Notes under the pieces: generated by a model
Databases searched by the model: none
Seen by the model: the letters and a program-made list of their open reading frames with translations, nothing else
Told to the model about the DNA's origin: nothing
From: Lolium rigidum
Lineage: Eukaryota; Streptophyta; Magnoliopsida; Poales; Poaceae
Reading direction: 5' to 3'
Length of the DNA: 64,000 bases
Assembly (NCBI RefSeq): GCF_022539505.1
Contig: NC_061510.1
Location: 394,302,249 to 394,366,248 of the forward strand
Program-made: the position numbers and the translations under genes
Shown: piece by piece, positions 45,927-58,015 of the stretch
Layout of the letters: each line of letters begins with the position of its first letter
Position numbering within the stretch: the first letter of the stretch is position 1

Positions 45927-47917
45927 TGCTGCGTGCCTGCGTGGCTGCGTGTGCTTGGTCGTGGCCTCGTGGGTGCGCTCGACTACCGGATGGGATCTTG
46001 GACAGGTTTAAGTACATTTTCTTGTCTGGTTCTGATAAAATGCCATGATCTACCTTTGCGGCCTGAAAATACGTTGTGGGAAAATGGGATATAATTAATT
46101 TCTGGACTGAAATATGGCTGTGAAGCGAAGCAGAGAGTATGTTTCAGGCGGCCTGTAACTAGTCCAAGTGGAAGCAATTTAAATTTGAATGTTTAAAGTT
46201 GTAGCATTGTGGGAGTGGACAAATGAAGGCCAAACTACATGTAGCTATTTATTTTTTTTAAATAGAAAATCATATTTTAAGTTTCAAAAAATTCTGAAAA
46301 AAGTCTCTGTCAGATTTTGTCATTTTTATGTAGTCTACAATACAAAGAATTTCACATTGAGATTTTACACGTTTGTAGATTTCATCATTGTCTCTACATC
46401 CAGGATTTTTTTTTCAGATTTTTTTGACACTTAAAACTATGATTCCGAATTTTTTTAAATAAAGGGCTACATGTAGCTCGGCCTCCATTTGCAGTTTTCG
46501 GTTGTAGCATATCAAATATACTCCGACAAGAGGGGAAACAAGTGTTCTTACTAGTTTATGAGCACAATGCTACATCCTACATTTTTCCATGCATGAAAAT
46601 AATATGAACAGATATACATGTCATATGTTAAGGAATTTTTGATATTTAATCATATTTTTAGTTTGGTTTTTTGTCAAACCAAATAAAGACATAGATCCCT
46701 CAGGTAAAAGCACAAAGAACATTGTGTACATAGTATAAAATAGGTTTGTTCTTGCTTCATTCCCGTTATTTATCATTAATATTTAATGTTCTTACTACAT
46801 ATTTATTGTCCATCTCCTTTTGATATTGTTCTTTCTCTTTTTCTGATTTATGTAGCTTTGGGTTATGTAGGAGCTTCATCAGCTGTGACATGGTTATGAC
46901 ATATATAGGAGTTGTACCACATGTCTTGATGATTTGTATAGTTGCTTACACCTTATAAGAATTCTCGCTTTTCTCATTTCTCGAGAGTCTTGATGTTTTG
47001 CTTTTTGCTACACTGTTCCATCAATAAGTTCTAAAGGACAATACAAACGCGAATATAGGTGTATGTATTGCGAGGAGCTCCAACTACCTCGGCACCACGC
47101 CATTGTCATAGGTACTTATTTGTCTCCTCTCTGTGATGCCTTCGTTATTATAAAGCCAACTCTGATTCTCCAAAGTAAGGCTGATTTTGTATTTAGGGAA
47201 TCAATTCATAGGTGCCAGAAAGTAGTTAATGTATTGGTCTTTACCTTCTTTGCTCTGATTCGAAAAAACTATTCTTAATGTATAACTACCACTGCTACTC
47301 AAATCATAAGAGGATAGAGGTGCATACTTACCAAGTTTTTGGTTTGTACATAGAATAGAGAGCTTTGACTTCTTATGCACTGAAAAAGTTAATATGATGT
47401 TGCCTATGCTAGGGTGATCTAGCCATTTTTTTTGTATTATTATGTCATAAGTAAGGAGTTCCTTTCCTAGCTATTTCAACCAGGGGTATGTGCTCTATAT
47501 CTATGTAAGAAAAAATAGTATTGTGTATGAACACATGTATACTGTTGCTATATACCTTCTATGTTCTTAGCTATAAGTTTTGCTTTTCATGCTTGTAGCA
47601 GAATGGATATCATAATTATCCAAATATATGTAACTTCAAAATTTCCCATTTAAGATTTAAGATTTTCTCCATGCTAATTGTTAATAATTTACATTTCTAC
47701 TTATAACATGTAAATATGCTATATATGTAAAAAAGGCTATAACATATAAGCTATTTCAAATTTCCAATCTGCTTTGAATTTGCAATGTTGGTTTACTAAG
47801 ATGATAGATACGTAGTTCCACTGACTTAGATGGCAATATGTTTTAGATTATGTATTATGAAGATGAGTTTACTCGGAGCCCTCCTCCTAAGTTGTGATTT
47901 GCTATAAGAGGTATCTT

Positions 47918-49155
47918 CACTACTAGGAAAAGGCTTATAGCCGCACTTCTTACCGCCGGCAAGTCCGCTTCAAGGTGGCCGGCGGTAACTTACCGCCGGC
48001 GAGTTGGTTTGGGATAGCCGGGGATATGTCCCTTACCGCCGGCGAGTCGGGACTGAAACCGCCAGGGGTAAATTGGGCCGAAAGCACCCAGATGAACCTC
48101 CCATTACCGCCGGCGAATTGGCCCGAAAACGCCGGGGATAATTTTAATACTGCCAGCGAGGCTGAACTGAAAACGCCGGGGGTATTTGGTGGTCCGATGC
48201 CACCAGTCCCTTCCACCCCCCACGTACATATCCCCACGTACTTGCCTTCAAAAAAAAATCCCCACGTACTCCCCAATCCCCAACCCCTCCCCCGCACACC
48301 AATCTCTCTCTCTGTAGCCCCTCCCCTCGTTCCCCTCGTTCCCACGGCACCACACGTACCAGCAGAGGGGAGGGATCGATCTCTCCTCCCACCTCCTCAT
48401 CCATGGCGCCGCCCAGCTGGATCCGGCTGCCGCGCGCCACCCTCATCCTGATCCTGCTCGCCCTCCACCTCTCCCTCTCCGTCGCTGCCCAGTTCAAGGG
48501 CTTCGACTCCGACGAGCTCCCGCACGCCACCGCCGCCGATATCGCGTCCCCGAACGACGACGAAAAGGGGCTCGACCTCGATGTCGACCTCCCGCCCCCG
48601 CCGCCCATCTCCGTCTCCGTCTCCTCCCCCTCCCCTCCCGTGACCACCACCACCGCGCCGGCCGAGTCCGCCCTGTCAGATCCCTCCGCCGCGGACCCCC
48701 GCGGAGCTCCTCCGCGCCTTCTCCATCGAGATCGCCTGCATGAGCTTCCTGATCTGCTTCCTGCTCGACAAGAACTTCAGCCTCCTCGGCACCGACGACG
48801 GCAGGGACGACTGCGTGCAGCGGCGGGATCGTGGCGTGCGGCGGCGTGATCGTGGTGTGCAGCCAGGACTTGATCGCTTTTGGTTTTCTTTACAGGGTCC
48901 TTGGTGTAACTTGTACACAGCCTGGCGCTGCAGATGCGCTGCTCGGCCTGCTTTTTTTTTATTTGCAAAATTTGATACCGTCGGCGAGTAACTGTGGAGT
49001 AGGGAAAAACGCCGGGGGTATTTTCATCTTACCACTGGCGAATACGAAAACGCCGGGGGTAGCACATTACCACCGGCGAGGTTATCGCTGGCGAGTACAA
49101 AAACGCTGGGGATAGCCAAATCTGTGCGCCGGCGGTAAGGTTATTCCTAGTAGTG
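47918..49155. mobile_element. CACTA (En/Spm) element, 1238 bp, non-autonomous, with captured gene
   Basis: Ends CACTACTAGGAAAAGGC and, in reverse, CACTACTAGGAATAACC. A 3-bp target repeat CTT lies at 47915-47917 and 49156-49158. Subterminal words TACCGCCGGC and ACGCCGGGGGTA recur many times at both ends, as in CACTA elements. Copy A has the empty site (GGTATCTTGTTGCC near 42509-42522). No transposase. The middle is a host gene piece. Confidence 0.95.
48403..48830 (+). pseudogene. Captured fragment of a CCDC47-like (DUF1682) gene inside the CACTA element
   Basis: The ATG at 48403 opens a signal-peptide-like start (LILILLALHLSLSVAAQ), then FKGFDSDELPHA, an acidic Pro-rich stretch and SDPSAAD. 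After a one-base frame change near 48700 the other frame reads ELLRAFSIEIACMSFLICFLL, directly joined to DKNFSLLGTDDGRD. In the plant CCDC47-type proteins I know of, a membrane-proximal segment of about 25 residues lies between these, so an internal piece is missing. CCDC47 is an ER membrane protein of the PAT chaperone complex. The copy is truncated, frameshifted and cannot make the protein. Confidence 0.75.
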
Positions 49156-50007
49156 CTTGTTGCCTGCACTTTCTCTAGCATTTGGAGAGATGTGCATACT
49201 GAAATATTGTGGAGTTTGGGATTTGGCCAACATCACTGTATGTCCCTGTGTTTGCTCTGAATGTAGTTTTGAGTTTCAGAAATTTTGTCATAGGGACAGC
49301 TCCTGGAACTAATCATAGTTTAATTCTTTTTTTACTTACCCATGTCATAGAGCTACCGGCTACCAGGCCAGCAAGCTCTCGGAAGCCTCATGGTCAATTA
49401 GCTATGTGCATTTTTTTCTATGAATATGTGTGTGTGGATCGTGTGTTACACGCGCTCCTCACACGGTTGGCATGAAACACATTTAAAGTTGCTATTTTAA
49501 AACTAACTCGCTGAAAAAATAAGATTTAAAATGAAATTCTTTTATTATAGATTAGATTACATGTGTGGCACGAGCACCTTTACTAGTACTTATTGGGTGG
49601 GAGCGATTGCAGTTATTTGGTTACTTTGTCTATGTAGAAATGACAAGGTTTTTAACGATGAAAAATATTCTTATGCAGGTGGTGCACCGCTTTACCCCGT
49701 TCATGGTTATCTACCTCTTTAGCTTATGGAGAACCTCAGCCTCTTTATCGAGATGTCTACACGATTAAAAGATACGGTAATGGACTTTATTATCCAACAT
49801 AGATGGCATCATAATCTCAGAATTGAACAACCACCGTCCTAGGATTTAATACACTTTCATGCCGATTTCAAGTATCGAGTCTTTACTTTTATTTTTGTAT
49901 TCACACTTGGATATTGGTAGGATGTGCATCCTAGTTATACAGAAAGCGGTGTAATGCTTAATACATTTTAGGTAATAAATTACTTTATCTATGAAAAAAA
50001 ATCTAGA

Positions 50008-50008
<1 letters not shown>

Positions 50009-50042
<34 letters not shown>
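50009..50042. repeat. TG microsatellite
   Basis: About 16 TG units in copy B. The paralogous site in copy A (near 43380-43390) has only GTGTGTG, so the run expanded after duplication. Confidence 0.95.
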
Positions 50043-50044
<2 letters not shown>

Positions 50045-50399
50045 GTAGTGACGGTTATATTCATTTCACCTGCATGAATTACTTTCTGTTACCGTGAGTG
50101 CATTAGTAGCTCACACACAATGGTAGTAGGAGATGATAGGTAACACGCAAAGCGTGCTTCCATGTCTTAATGCCTATAAAGCGTCGCATCCATCACCATT
50201 TCCATCACCACTATAATGTGTGTCGCCTTTCATATGAAGAAACGCAAGAAAATAGATGGCAGTTAGAAGAATATTGTATAATCCAATATTGTAGTCTCTT
50301 AAGATATGGGAGTAAAACAAGAGTGCCATCCTTGTTCCTTGATGCTCCTCATCCTTATAGTCCACAGCTACTCCATGTTGCACACGAATGGCAATCTCC

Positions 50400-50645
50400 C
50401 AAGGCGGGACGAGAGCTGGCCTGAGCTGTCTCGCTAGTGGTACTTCCCCTACGCAGCGGCCGGTTCTCCAACCAGGACGTGCAGCCGGAGTTCGTCGGTA
50501 TGTAACAAGCACGAATTCATCTCCCTCTCTTCCCAGAGCCTGCTGTGAGAGCCTGAGGCCCGGAGCGTACTGTGGAGAGCGCGACGACTCCGGCAACGAT
50601 CTCTACTCGCTGTGCGACGACCCCGACGAGTACTTCTACCAATAA
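50400..50645 (+). pseudogene. GDSL esterase/lipase-like C-terminal fragment
   Basis: The last piece reads ACCESLRPGAYCGERDDSGNDLYSLCDDPDEYFYQ, then stop. The spaced Cys pair and CDDP..F.. resemble the end of plant GDSL (SGNH) esterases, where WD..HPT with the catalytic Asp and His should follow. That block is missing, so the fragment has no active site. A preceding piece (FSNQDVQPEF) is separated by a possible short intron (GTATGT..CCCAG). No upstream catalytic Ser block in the window. Family assignment is tentative. Confidence 0.5.
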
Positions 50646-51188
50646 TTCTACGTTTACGGAAAAGCTGCTACGGGATTTTGTTACGGATTCATGTGGAATC
50701 ATGCGATTGGAAGAAAGGAGTGCGGCAGTTGCACACAAATTGTCTGCAGCGGCTCTGTGATCGGCACGTCATTCCGTAAGCACTTTCCCCGTAAGATTTG
50801 CCCGTAAATGTAGCAATACTGTACTTCTACTGCTGGGACGACGCCAACCTAGATGAAATTACCAGTTTACCACTGAACAATGAACAGGAGAAAATAAAAA
50901 AGTTTTTCCTTCTTGGGGACTTGTGCACTGTTCCGGCTCCTTCCGATATGCGGACCAGTCCGCTCCCTCCAAAGTCCAAACGGTGCAGATCCGTCTCGAC
51001 CCTTCTGCCGCATTCCCGCCGCCCGTCTGCCGCATTCCCGCTGCAGTATAAAGATAGCTACCCGTCCCTGTCCTCGCCACCACACGAAACACCTGCGCGA
51101 CTGCGAGCACACTCGAAGCATCGGGACGTACCCGTACGACAGCACGACACGCACCACGCGCCGACGAGGCTCCGGCTCGGGATCCACC
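50646..51188. promoter_or_regulatory. Promoter and leader of the Wali7-type gene
   Basis: A TATA box TATAAAG lies at 51047-51053, about 140 bp before the ATG at 51189. C-rich repeats of GCCGCATTCCCGC lie just before it at 51007-51042. The stretch up to about 50860 is otherwise unremarkable. Confidence 0.6.
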
Positions 51189-53130
51189 ATGCTCGCGGTG
51201 TTCAACAGGGAGGTGGCGCCGATCCCGGAGGGGCTGCGGCAGCCGGGCGAGGCCGGGAACGGCGCGGAGGGGCTCGCCGACCGGTTCCGGGAGGCGCACC
51301 CCGGCGCGGTCACCGTCAGCTTCGGCGCCGCCGCGGCCATGGCCTACTCGTCCCACGACCAGAGCCCCTTCCTCCCCAGGTGACGGAATTCTCCTTTTTG
51401 CAAGCATCTTATACATGATGATCGGTCGTAAGATGCCGTAGACTTGCAGTGTTCCTCTCTGGTGATCGATTTCTTCAATTTCTTTTCTGAAACACCCAAT
51501 CCTGCGTGATGACTGAACACCAGAATACGTCCCTACATGAACTGCGTCTGTGTTAGGTGCTTTAGTGTTTCGATCTTCTGAAATCTGAACCATGCATGTC
51601 GGCAAATTGTAAACATGTTTGTGCTCATGTGTCGCAAGTGAGCAGCTAAATTGCCGGGAGGTACGGTGCCAGTTCTCACTAGTTTGTTGGTAAGAAATGT
51701 TGCACCCTGCACCAGCACCATAAAAAAACAGACTCTCCCCTGAATCCTGCCAAGTTATGTCACTAACTCTGTACCTTGGGCCTGTTGGGCATGTTTCTGA
51801 TCTGAGGTCTCTGCTGTGTACTTCCTTTTAATTTAACTAGATGGCTTATGTCTGTAGGTTGTTTGGTGTTGTCGACGACATATTCTGCCTGTTCCAAGGC
51901 GCGATCGAGAACATCGCTGTGCTGAACTGCTGAAGCAGCAGTACGGGCTGAGCAAAGTTGCGACTGAGATCAACATCGTCATTGAGGCTTACAGAACCCT
52001 GAGGGACAGGGGACCTTACCCTGCAGACCAAGTGGTCAGAGATTTCAATGGGAAATTCGCGTTTGCGCTGTATGATCGCTCCACCACTTCGGTCTTCATG
52101 GCTGCTGTAAGTGAATATTGTTTGGGTTCTCATCTTGTTGATGTGTGTCTACTAAATTCAGTTCAGTAATGTGCAAGCTCTATTAGTATACCTTGTTCAC
52201 AAAAAACAAGAACCGCCATAGTTAACTGTTAGGATTGTACTAATTGTGTGCTTACTTTGAATAATCAGCTCAATGATCGTAATGCATTTTTATTTTTAAA
52301 GATTTTTAACAGAGAATTCTTACATGCCGTTACTGTCAGTCGGTTCAATGATAATCTATATATGGAGTTAACTGCCTATAGTAGTTCAGTAGTTGTGTTA
52401 AATGCCTGCCCCACTTCGGCCCATATATTTACTGAATTTCTGGGGCCTGTGTAGCATAACATTACTCATCAGAATGTTCGATCATTCAGATAATAATAGA
52501 TGACGTTAGTTCATACTTCATAGTTCTGTAAGATCGCCACCTGACCGTCGAGTAGGTGACACCAATTCCCTCTGTTATATCTGAAACCAAATCTTCATTG
52601 TGCAACTCTAGCATTGTACATGTCAGGATTTTACAACAAGCGACAGACAAAATTATGGTGTATCCATCAGTTGGTCCTTAATGCATCTTCTTATAGGATG
52701 CTGATGGTGGCGTCCCATTTTACTGGGGAGTTGACTCCGTGGGTCATCTTGTCGTCTCTGACGATGCTGAAATTGTGAAGAATGCTTGTGGAAAATCGTT
52801 TGCGCCGTTCCCCAAAGGTATGAGATAATCATAATCAACCAACCAAAATAATCAGAAGTATTTTTGAGAACTCAAAATCATCAAAAGTGCAGCTAGTATT
52901 CTTTCTCGTCCTCTGATCGCCGGCTGCTTTCCTCGTCAGGTTTCTTCTTCACTACGTCTGGGGGATTGCAGAGCTACGAGCATCCTCTGAACGAGGTCAA
53001 GCCGGTGCCAAGGGTCGACAGCAGAGGTGAAGTATGCGGCACAACTTACACAGTCGATGCACAGGCCAAGAAGGATGTCGCCAGCATTCCTAGAACTGGC
53101 AGTGCTGCAGATTGGTCTTCGCAATACTAA
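51189..53130 (+). pseudogene. AILP1: Wali7 / AILP1 / TSJT1-like (DUF3700) gene, broken by 8-bp duplication
   Basis: Exons 51189-51379, 51858-52106, 52697-52817 and 52940-53130, all GT-AG. MLAVFNREVAPIPEGLRQPGE opens the protein. FGVVDDIFCLFQG, then YGLSK, AYRTLRDRGPYPADQVVRDFNGKFAFALYD, DADGGVPFYWGVDS, KSFAPFPKGFFFTTSGGLQSYEHPLNEVKPVPR follow. YGL and LRDR are hallmarks of this glutamine-amidotransferase-fold family, induced by aluminium, auxin or stress. In exon 2, TGCTGAAC/TGCTGAAG (51920-51935) is an 8-bp near-perfect tandem copy. It shifts the frame and gives a stop at 51931-51933. Without those 8 bp the coding length is a clean 248 codons. All other exons and splice sites are intact, so the break is recent, or an assembly error. 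Confidence 0.88.
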
Positions 53131-53526
53131 ATCCGCAGATACCGTCAGAAGCATACGGTATGTCTTGGAACCCTGTTACAATTACACTCCGATATGATTG
53201 GTCTTCTTGGGATGCTTATGCTCAGGTGCGTGCCATGTACAATGTTTTCTGCAGGACCAGCCTTGTGCCTGTGTTGTTATATATTACCGCTATATATATG
53301 TTACTATGTAATATCTGAGGAAACAGTTGTTTGTACAAAGTATTGAAGAAAGGGTTAGCGTGCGGAGTTGTACATGTATCCAAATAAAGTAGCAGAAAGC
53401 CTGCAGTTATGCGAATATGTGTTATGTTCACTGCAGTGATTATATAGCACATTATCCAACTTGGTTGTTTTCTGGGCCCTCTGTGAGTCCATCTATATGC
53501 AACGATGTCTTGTACTAATACTTGAC
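53131..53526. other. 3' flank of the Wali7-type gene
   Basis: Probable 3' UTR (TATATATATG-rich, then AATAAAG at about 53382). No further gene before the retroposon at 53541. Confidence 0.5.
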
Positions 53527-53540
53527 ACACGGCTTGAATT

Positions 53541-55046
53541 TTTTCGATAAAGGGAATATATTAATATCAAAAGATACCAATTATACCCAGCCTCTGCAAC
53601 AACGCCCCACCCTAATGGCAGTACGGATGCACACATCCATAAAAGAGAAAAGAAAACTAAGAAATAAAAGTCTCGCTACAGCCTTCTAGACCTAGCAACA
53701 GCAATACAACCACCACCGTGACAACACCTGAAGTACAGACTCTCCAAAAGCGACGCCTCCAAGAAGGAAACAGTGCACCAGCACCATCGTCGTCCGACCA
53801 AAGGTCTTAGGATTTCTCCCTGAAGATAGTCTCCACTCTTAAAACAATACCCTAACAAGAACATTGCCAGGCACAACCAGTTAAGGCCAGACCTTGAGTT
53901 TTCACCCTGAGAGGTAAGACTCCGAACTTCCCCTGTGCTGCCGCCCCCACATGCATACCACTGCTGCAAGCCCGGAACGCCAAGCAGATCCCTCAGCATC
54001 ACGTTGACTCGAACCTCCTTTGGTCAGTCCACCAATCCGGCCTTCATGATATTCCTTCTTCTGATTTCACCATGGACCAAAAAGTCACTAGATGTCAACA
54101 CAGAATATAGCTTCACGGCGCTCCCTCCGGAACCAAACGGTCGGAATAAAAACATGGATGCGCGCGACCGAATACCACCCGATCCAGCAAACTGCAGGCA
54201 AAATATGCATTGTTCCATTCACCAGCGGAAATTTCCGGAACTCATCTCTCCAGCCAGATCAAAGCAAACTGATCTCTGGTAGATCTTCATCTTCGCTTGC
54301 GAGAAACCCTAGGACCGTAACCTTCATTGGGCGCAGTCATCCGGTGGCGCTGACAAAAGTGAGTCCTTAAGACGTGTTTCCTCGAAACCACACATGCAGA
54401 TTTGCCTATATGGTAGTTCTGCTAGGGGAGAGGTGCACATCTTCAGCCAATGATGCCTCCGGTCAATCCAGCATGAAGTGCTCTTGCTTCAGCCGAAGAA
54501 CTTGCCATCCTCAGCGCATGTGTCATCGCTGGACATATTTAGCGCGAGGACAGCGAAGATCTATGAGCCCTTGCAGTGACCATCGAGCACCTGGCCAGAC
54601 CACATCGCATGGGCTGCTATTGCCTTCCCAGATCTTGCATCCATGGGAAAAACAACTAGCGCTGGATGCCAGCAACCGCCACGGGCAGATCTCCATCAAG
54701 CGCACGCCAGGGCATGGAGGCACAAATCCTGACGATGTAGCCCAGCATGAGTCGTGAGCATGCAAAAGGAGATGTCCCACAACCGGATCGGAAGACAACA
54801 GCGCAAGGAAGGAGATGGAAAAAAAAGCCAGGGATGAAGAAAGGAAAAGCGGTGAGACACCCTGCCGCCGCTGTCCGCCGCCGGGCGGCCTCCTCCAGCT
54901 GCGACGGGGTGAACGGCGCCGCGAGGAAGGAGTTCTTTGGCGACTGGATTGGATCGCCTCCGGAGTCGCCCTTCCGTGCGACCCGGGAGGCAGAGCAAAA
55001 GCTAGTTAAACACATGGGCTTATTATCGTAAGAGTAAAATACACCT
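53541..55046 (-). mobile_element. Retroposon (about 1.5 kb), 14-bp target-site repeat, minus orientation
   Basis: ACACGGCTTGAATT occurs at 53527-53540 and 55047-55060, exactly flanking the insertion. The left end starts TTTTCGATAAAGGG, that is an A-tailed 3' end on the minus strand. The interior is GC-moderate with only short frames on either strand and no reverse transcriptase or transposase motif that I can see. A non-autonomous LINE/SINE-like insertion is the best reading. Confidence 0.75.
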
Positions 55047-55060
55047 ACACGGCTTGAATT

Positions 55061-55949
55061 AACATCTGTGCCCAAAGATATGCATGAATTAAAATGCAGT
55101 GACAGTGTGGCATGGCTCTAACGGTATCCACATACACTTGGTAGCACTCTTAACTGAATGGTACACTGGCGTAGTTGTCTTGTCGACCCCCTCTTTCCTT
55201 CGCAAAAATAAAAACGCACGAGGATGCAGAATTCTTGGACAGATTGCTAGGTAGCAGGTAGGGAGGGGCATAACAGTGATGTGCTGAAACAGTGTTGGAT
55301 GTAACGGACTGTCAGGCATTTGCTGTAGATGCTGCATACATTCCCCCTGATCTCACCAATAATTTGCGAAGTCTGTGTTGTTGAGATACCAGTGGCTGGA
55401 TGAGTGAACGAATCCCAGATGCTGCAGCCTGCAGGGGACATATCTCTACTTGGTCACGTTAGCTTACTGTTCTTCCAGGCCAAAGCGCAGTGCAGTGTGG
55501 TAGATGGAGATCGCGTATAACTGGAGGAGCAGATTGATCGCCTACGCCTTAATTAGCTTGCCGATGCAATTTTTGTGATAAATAGAAATGCTACTTCCGG
55601 TTGTTAAAGGAAGGTGCATAAGTTTTAATCAAATTCAAACAATGTAAAGGTTGATCGAATTTATACAAAAAATATTAACATCTACAGTACCAAATCAGTA
55701 TCATTTAGTCCCGGAAGCAGGACGGGAAGTCCGCCGTGGCTCGCCACACCTGGCGTGCAGGCCCTTGCTCAAATCGACCCCATGGCAAAATCTGTTAAGC
55801 AGATCCAACTTCTCAGATGCGAGTACTGAAGTGCTTGTCAGAGTGAACTAATTTTACGTCTGTTTCTGTTCTCTACTCTCTAGATTGGCGTGGTAATTAG
55901 ATTGGCGTGGTACACGAGCATGAGATGAAAGATCTATACCTGCATGGGA
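55061..55949. other. Intergenic, nothing firm
   Basis: No gene. AT-rich words near 55590-55720 (TTGATCGAATTTATACAAAAAATATTAACATCTACAGTACCAAAT) resemble the inside of Stowaway MITEs like that at 22530-22590, but ends are missing. Confidence 0.4.
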
Positions 55950-56445
55950 GGTTTGAAAACCAACTTTGGCGTCGCTTATAGCGAGAACGAATGAACGTGG
56001 AAGTGCTTGCTTTCTGGTAAGATACTTCCATGGTAAATTCATCATAGAACCAAGTAAAGCTCTTCCTTTTGTGGATGATGCGATGATGGATGCAGGATAC
56101 GCTCCGCGGGAGGGACTGCGTTTAGCACAACACATGGGTCGCAATCGGTTTATAATTCAATCAAATAATTCCCTAGTGGTGGAGACTATGAGAGAAGGGG
56201 GATGTCAGCAATTGCTACAACAGCTATCTTCCGCAATTGCAATATCTTGTCCTCACATTTCACAAAGGTTACTTATGAGCACTTAATGGAAGCCAATTCA
56301 GTGGCATATGAGCTTGCTAGAAATTGGTTCCAATATTCTATTTCTTGTACTTGCGACGTTGATTCCCTAGCTTTATTGTACCTCTCCTGATAAATGACGG
56401 GAGTGTGTTCGATAACTCTAGGCAAAAGGTAATCCCCTTAAAAAA
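55950..56445 (+). mobile_element. LINE 3' fragment with RNase H-like domain
   Basis: The frame at 55966-56286 contains YFHGKFIIEPSKALPF, REGLRLAQHMGRNRFIIQSNN and VVETMREGG, the RNase H-like domain at the end of plant LINE ORF2. The next piece (FTKVTYEHLMEANSVAYELARNW, 56255-56327) is in another frame. It ends GACGGGAGTGTGTTC.. and a short A tract at 56437-56443. It is 5'-truncated and frameshifted. The Asp of IIQSDN is Asn here. Confidence 0.75.
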
Positions 56446-58015
56446 ATGACCTAGAGTCTTTATCTTGGAACTCAAGACTATGTACTCGATGAGCACCACC
56501 AAATCGGAGTCACACTATGTATCGCCGCCCCTTCTTGACAACAAGAAAAACGGCTACAACATCCAAGATGGACAAGCAATGGATCCTTGATCTGCAATCC
56601 CCAACTCCATCAATGTCTTGACCAATCGGACACAGCGACTCATGCACACGCTCCTAGCATGTACATCGTCACGTGACCGAAAACCGTGTTTGCACAAAAT
56701 AAGTTCTCGAGCGGCGACTAGAGACCACCTGCACCATTAGAACGTCCAACCTTGCTGACCATTCGACACCAATCCCATAGCATGGGTATTGTGCTGAGCC
56801 TTGCATGCCCTTAACGAGATGTACCAAGTCGACCGCATAGGCGTCAGTGACAAAGGATTGAAACTTAGTTGCACTCAATTGCCAGATCGCCGTGGTAGAC
56901 ACCTTTGTGACCAGCTCTAATACACCTATATGGGCGTACCACGACATGCTTGATATAATGTTCGGAAGTTAGGATAAAAAAAATCATCAAGATACATTTG
57001 CAATGATCAATATTTTTAACTGAAGGAACATAATTAGCAAAAAAAATACCAATAAGATGGAGGCCAGGAGTGCAGCCAAATGGTCCCGGGTTCCATGAAG
57101 CATTTTAATTATTTTAAAAACTGAAACTATATTTACAAGTTACATAAATACTTTAAAATGATGGATGTAGTAAAAGATGTATAGTATAATGGTGCAAACT
57201 CCCAATCCAAAATTATTGGTATTTTAGGCTAGAAGAAAATGGTAGAATCAGACAATTTCGAAGGTTAAAGAATCATATACTTGGATCCATATTTTTGTCA
57301 ATTTTATGTAGTTTAAAATACAAATTATTGTGCATTAAGATTTTGCACGCTTGTAGTACTACATCCATTGTTTTTAAGACTTTTTAAACCTGTAACTATA
57401 ATTATCAAAAGAAAAGAACAGATAGCTCATGGAGCTCGTCCTCGACTTGGGAATTGCTGCGGACAAGAGCTTTTTGCAAGGCAACTTATATTTTGTACAA
57501 TATAATTAAGACAATTTTTAGTAATCCTAAAAACTAGTCTAAACATGTTTGTACGGAAAAACAGAATGATAATCTGAGGCAGCGGCACTCCAGAAAGAAA
57601 AATATCCTATATAGAAAAGAAAAACAGAAGGCGGCAAAAGTTACAAACAGACAAAGACGAACAAAAACTGATTGAACATGGGTGGTACGGCTTCTGCGTC
57701 ACGAAGCGGTAAAACCAAGGAAGGCGATCGATCGAGATGGAAGCATGTGACTGATCACACTGACATGTATTTTTTTTCTCCAATTCTGATAGAAATGACG
57801 AAGGAAACGAAGCAAACTGATCACTGACAACACAAGTTATTGCGGCCCTCGCATTCATACAGCTGTTTACATTCAGTTCTTGTCTTGCTCGGCCGTACGT
57901 GCACATACAGTGATGGAGTACCGCCGGTTAATGCCTTGCCATTTTTATATTTGTAGAACCAGGACACCGTTGTACGTTCCATACGAAATTTTATGGTTTC
58001 TTTTATAACAAATAT
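56446..58015. other. Intergenic, nothing recognised
   Basis: A minus-strand frame at 56947-56669 (LELVTKVSTTAIWQLSATKF, AYAVDLVHLVKGMQG) looks like a decayed repeat protein, but I cannot assign it. 57110-57400 is AT-rich and resembles 46230-46480 in word use. No RNA gene seen. Confidence 0.35.

Larger units (their letters stand above)
45581..50386. repeat. Segmental duplication, copy B
   Basis: Colinear with copy A (36960-43705). It starts inside TMEM97 intron 1 at the broken LTR and ends near TCCATGTTGCACA. It lacks the young Helitron and the MITE. It alone carries the CACTA element 47918-49155 and an expanded TG repeat. 46015-46665 has no match in copy A. Confidence 0.88.

Noticed and set aside
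47940..48180. Regularly spaced GCCGGC words as a CRISPR-like array
   Set aside because: Spacing and sequence are irregular and they are the subterminal repeats of the CACTA element.
54656..55075. 139-codon minus-strand frame as a host gene
   Set aside because: It spans the right target-site repeat of the retroposon and has no family features.
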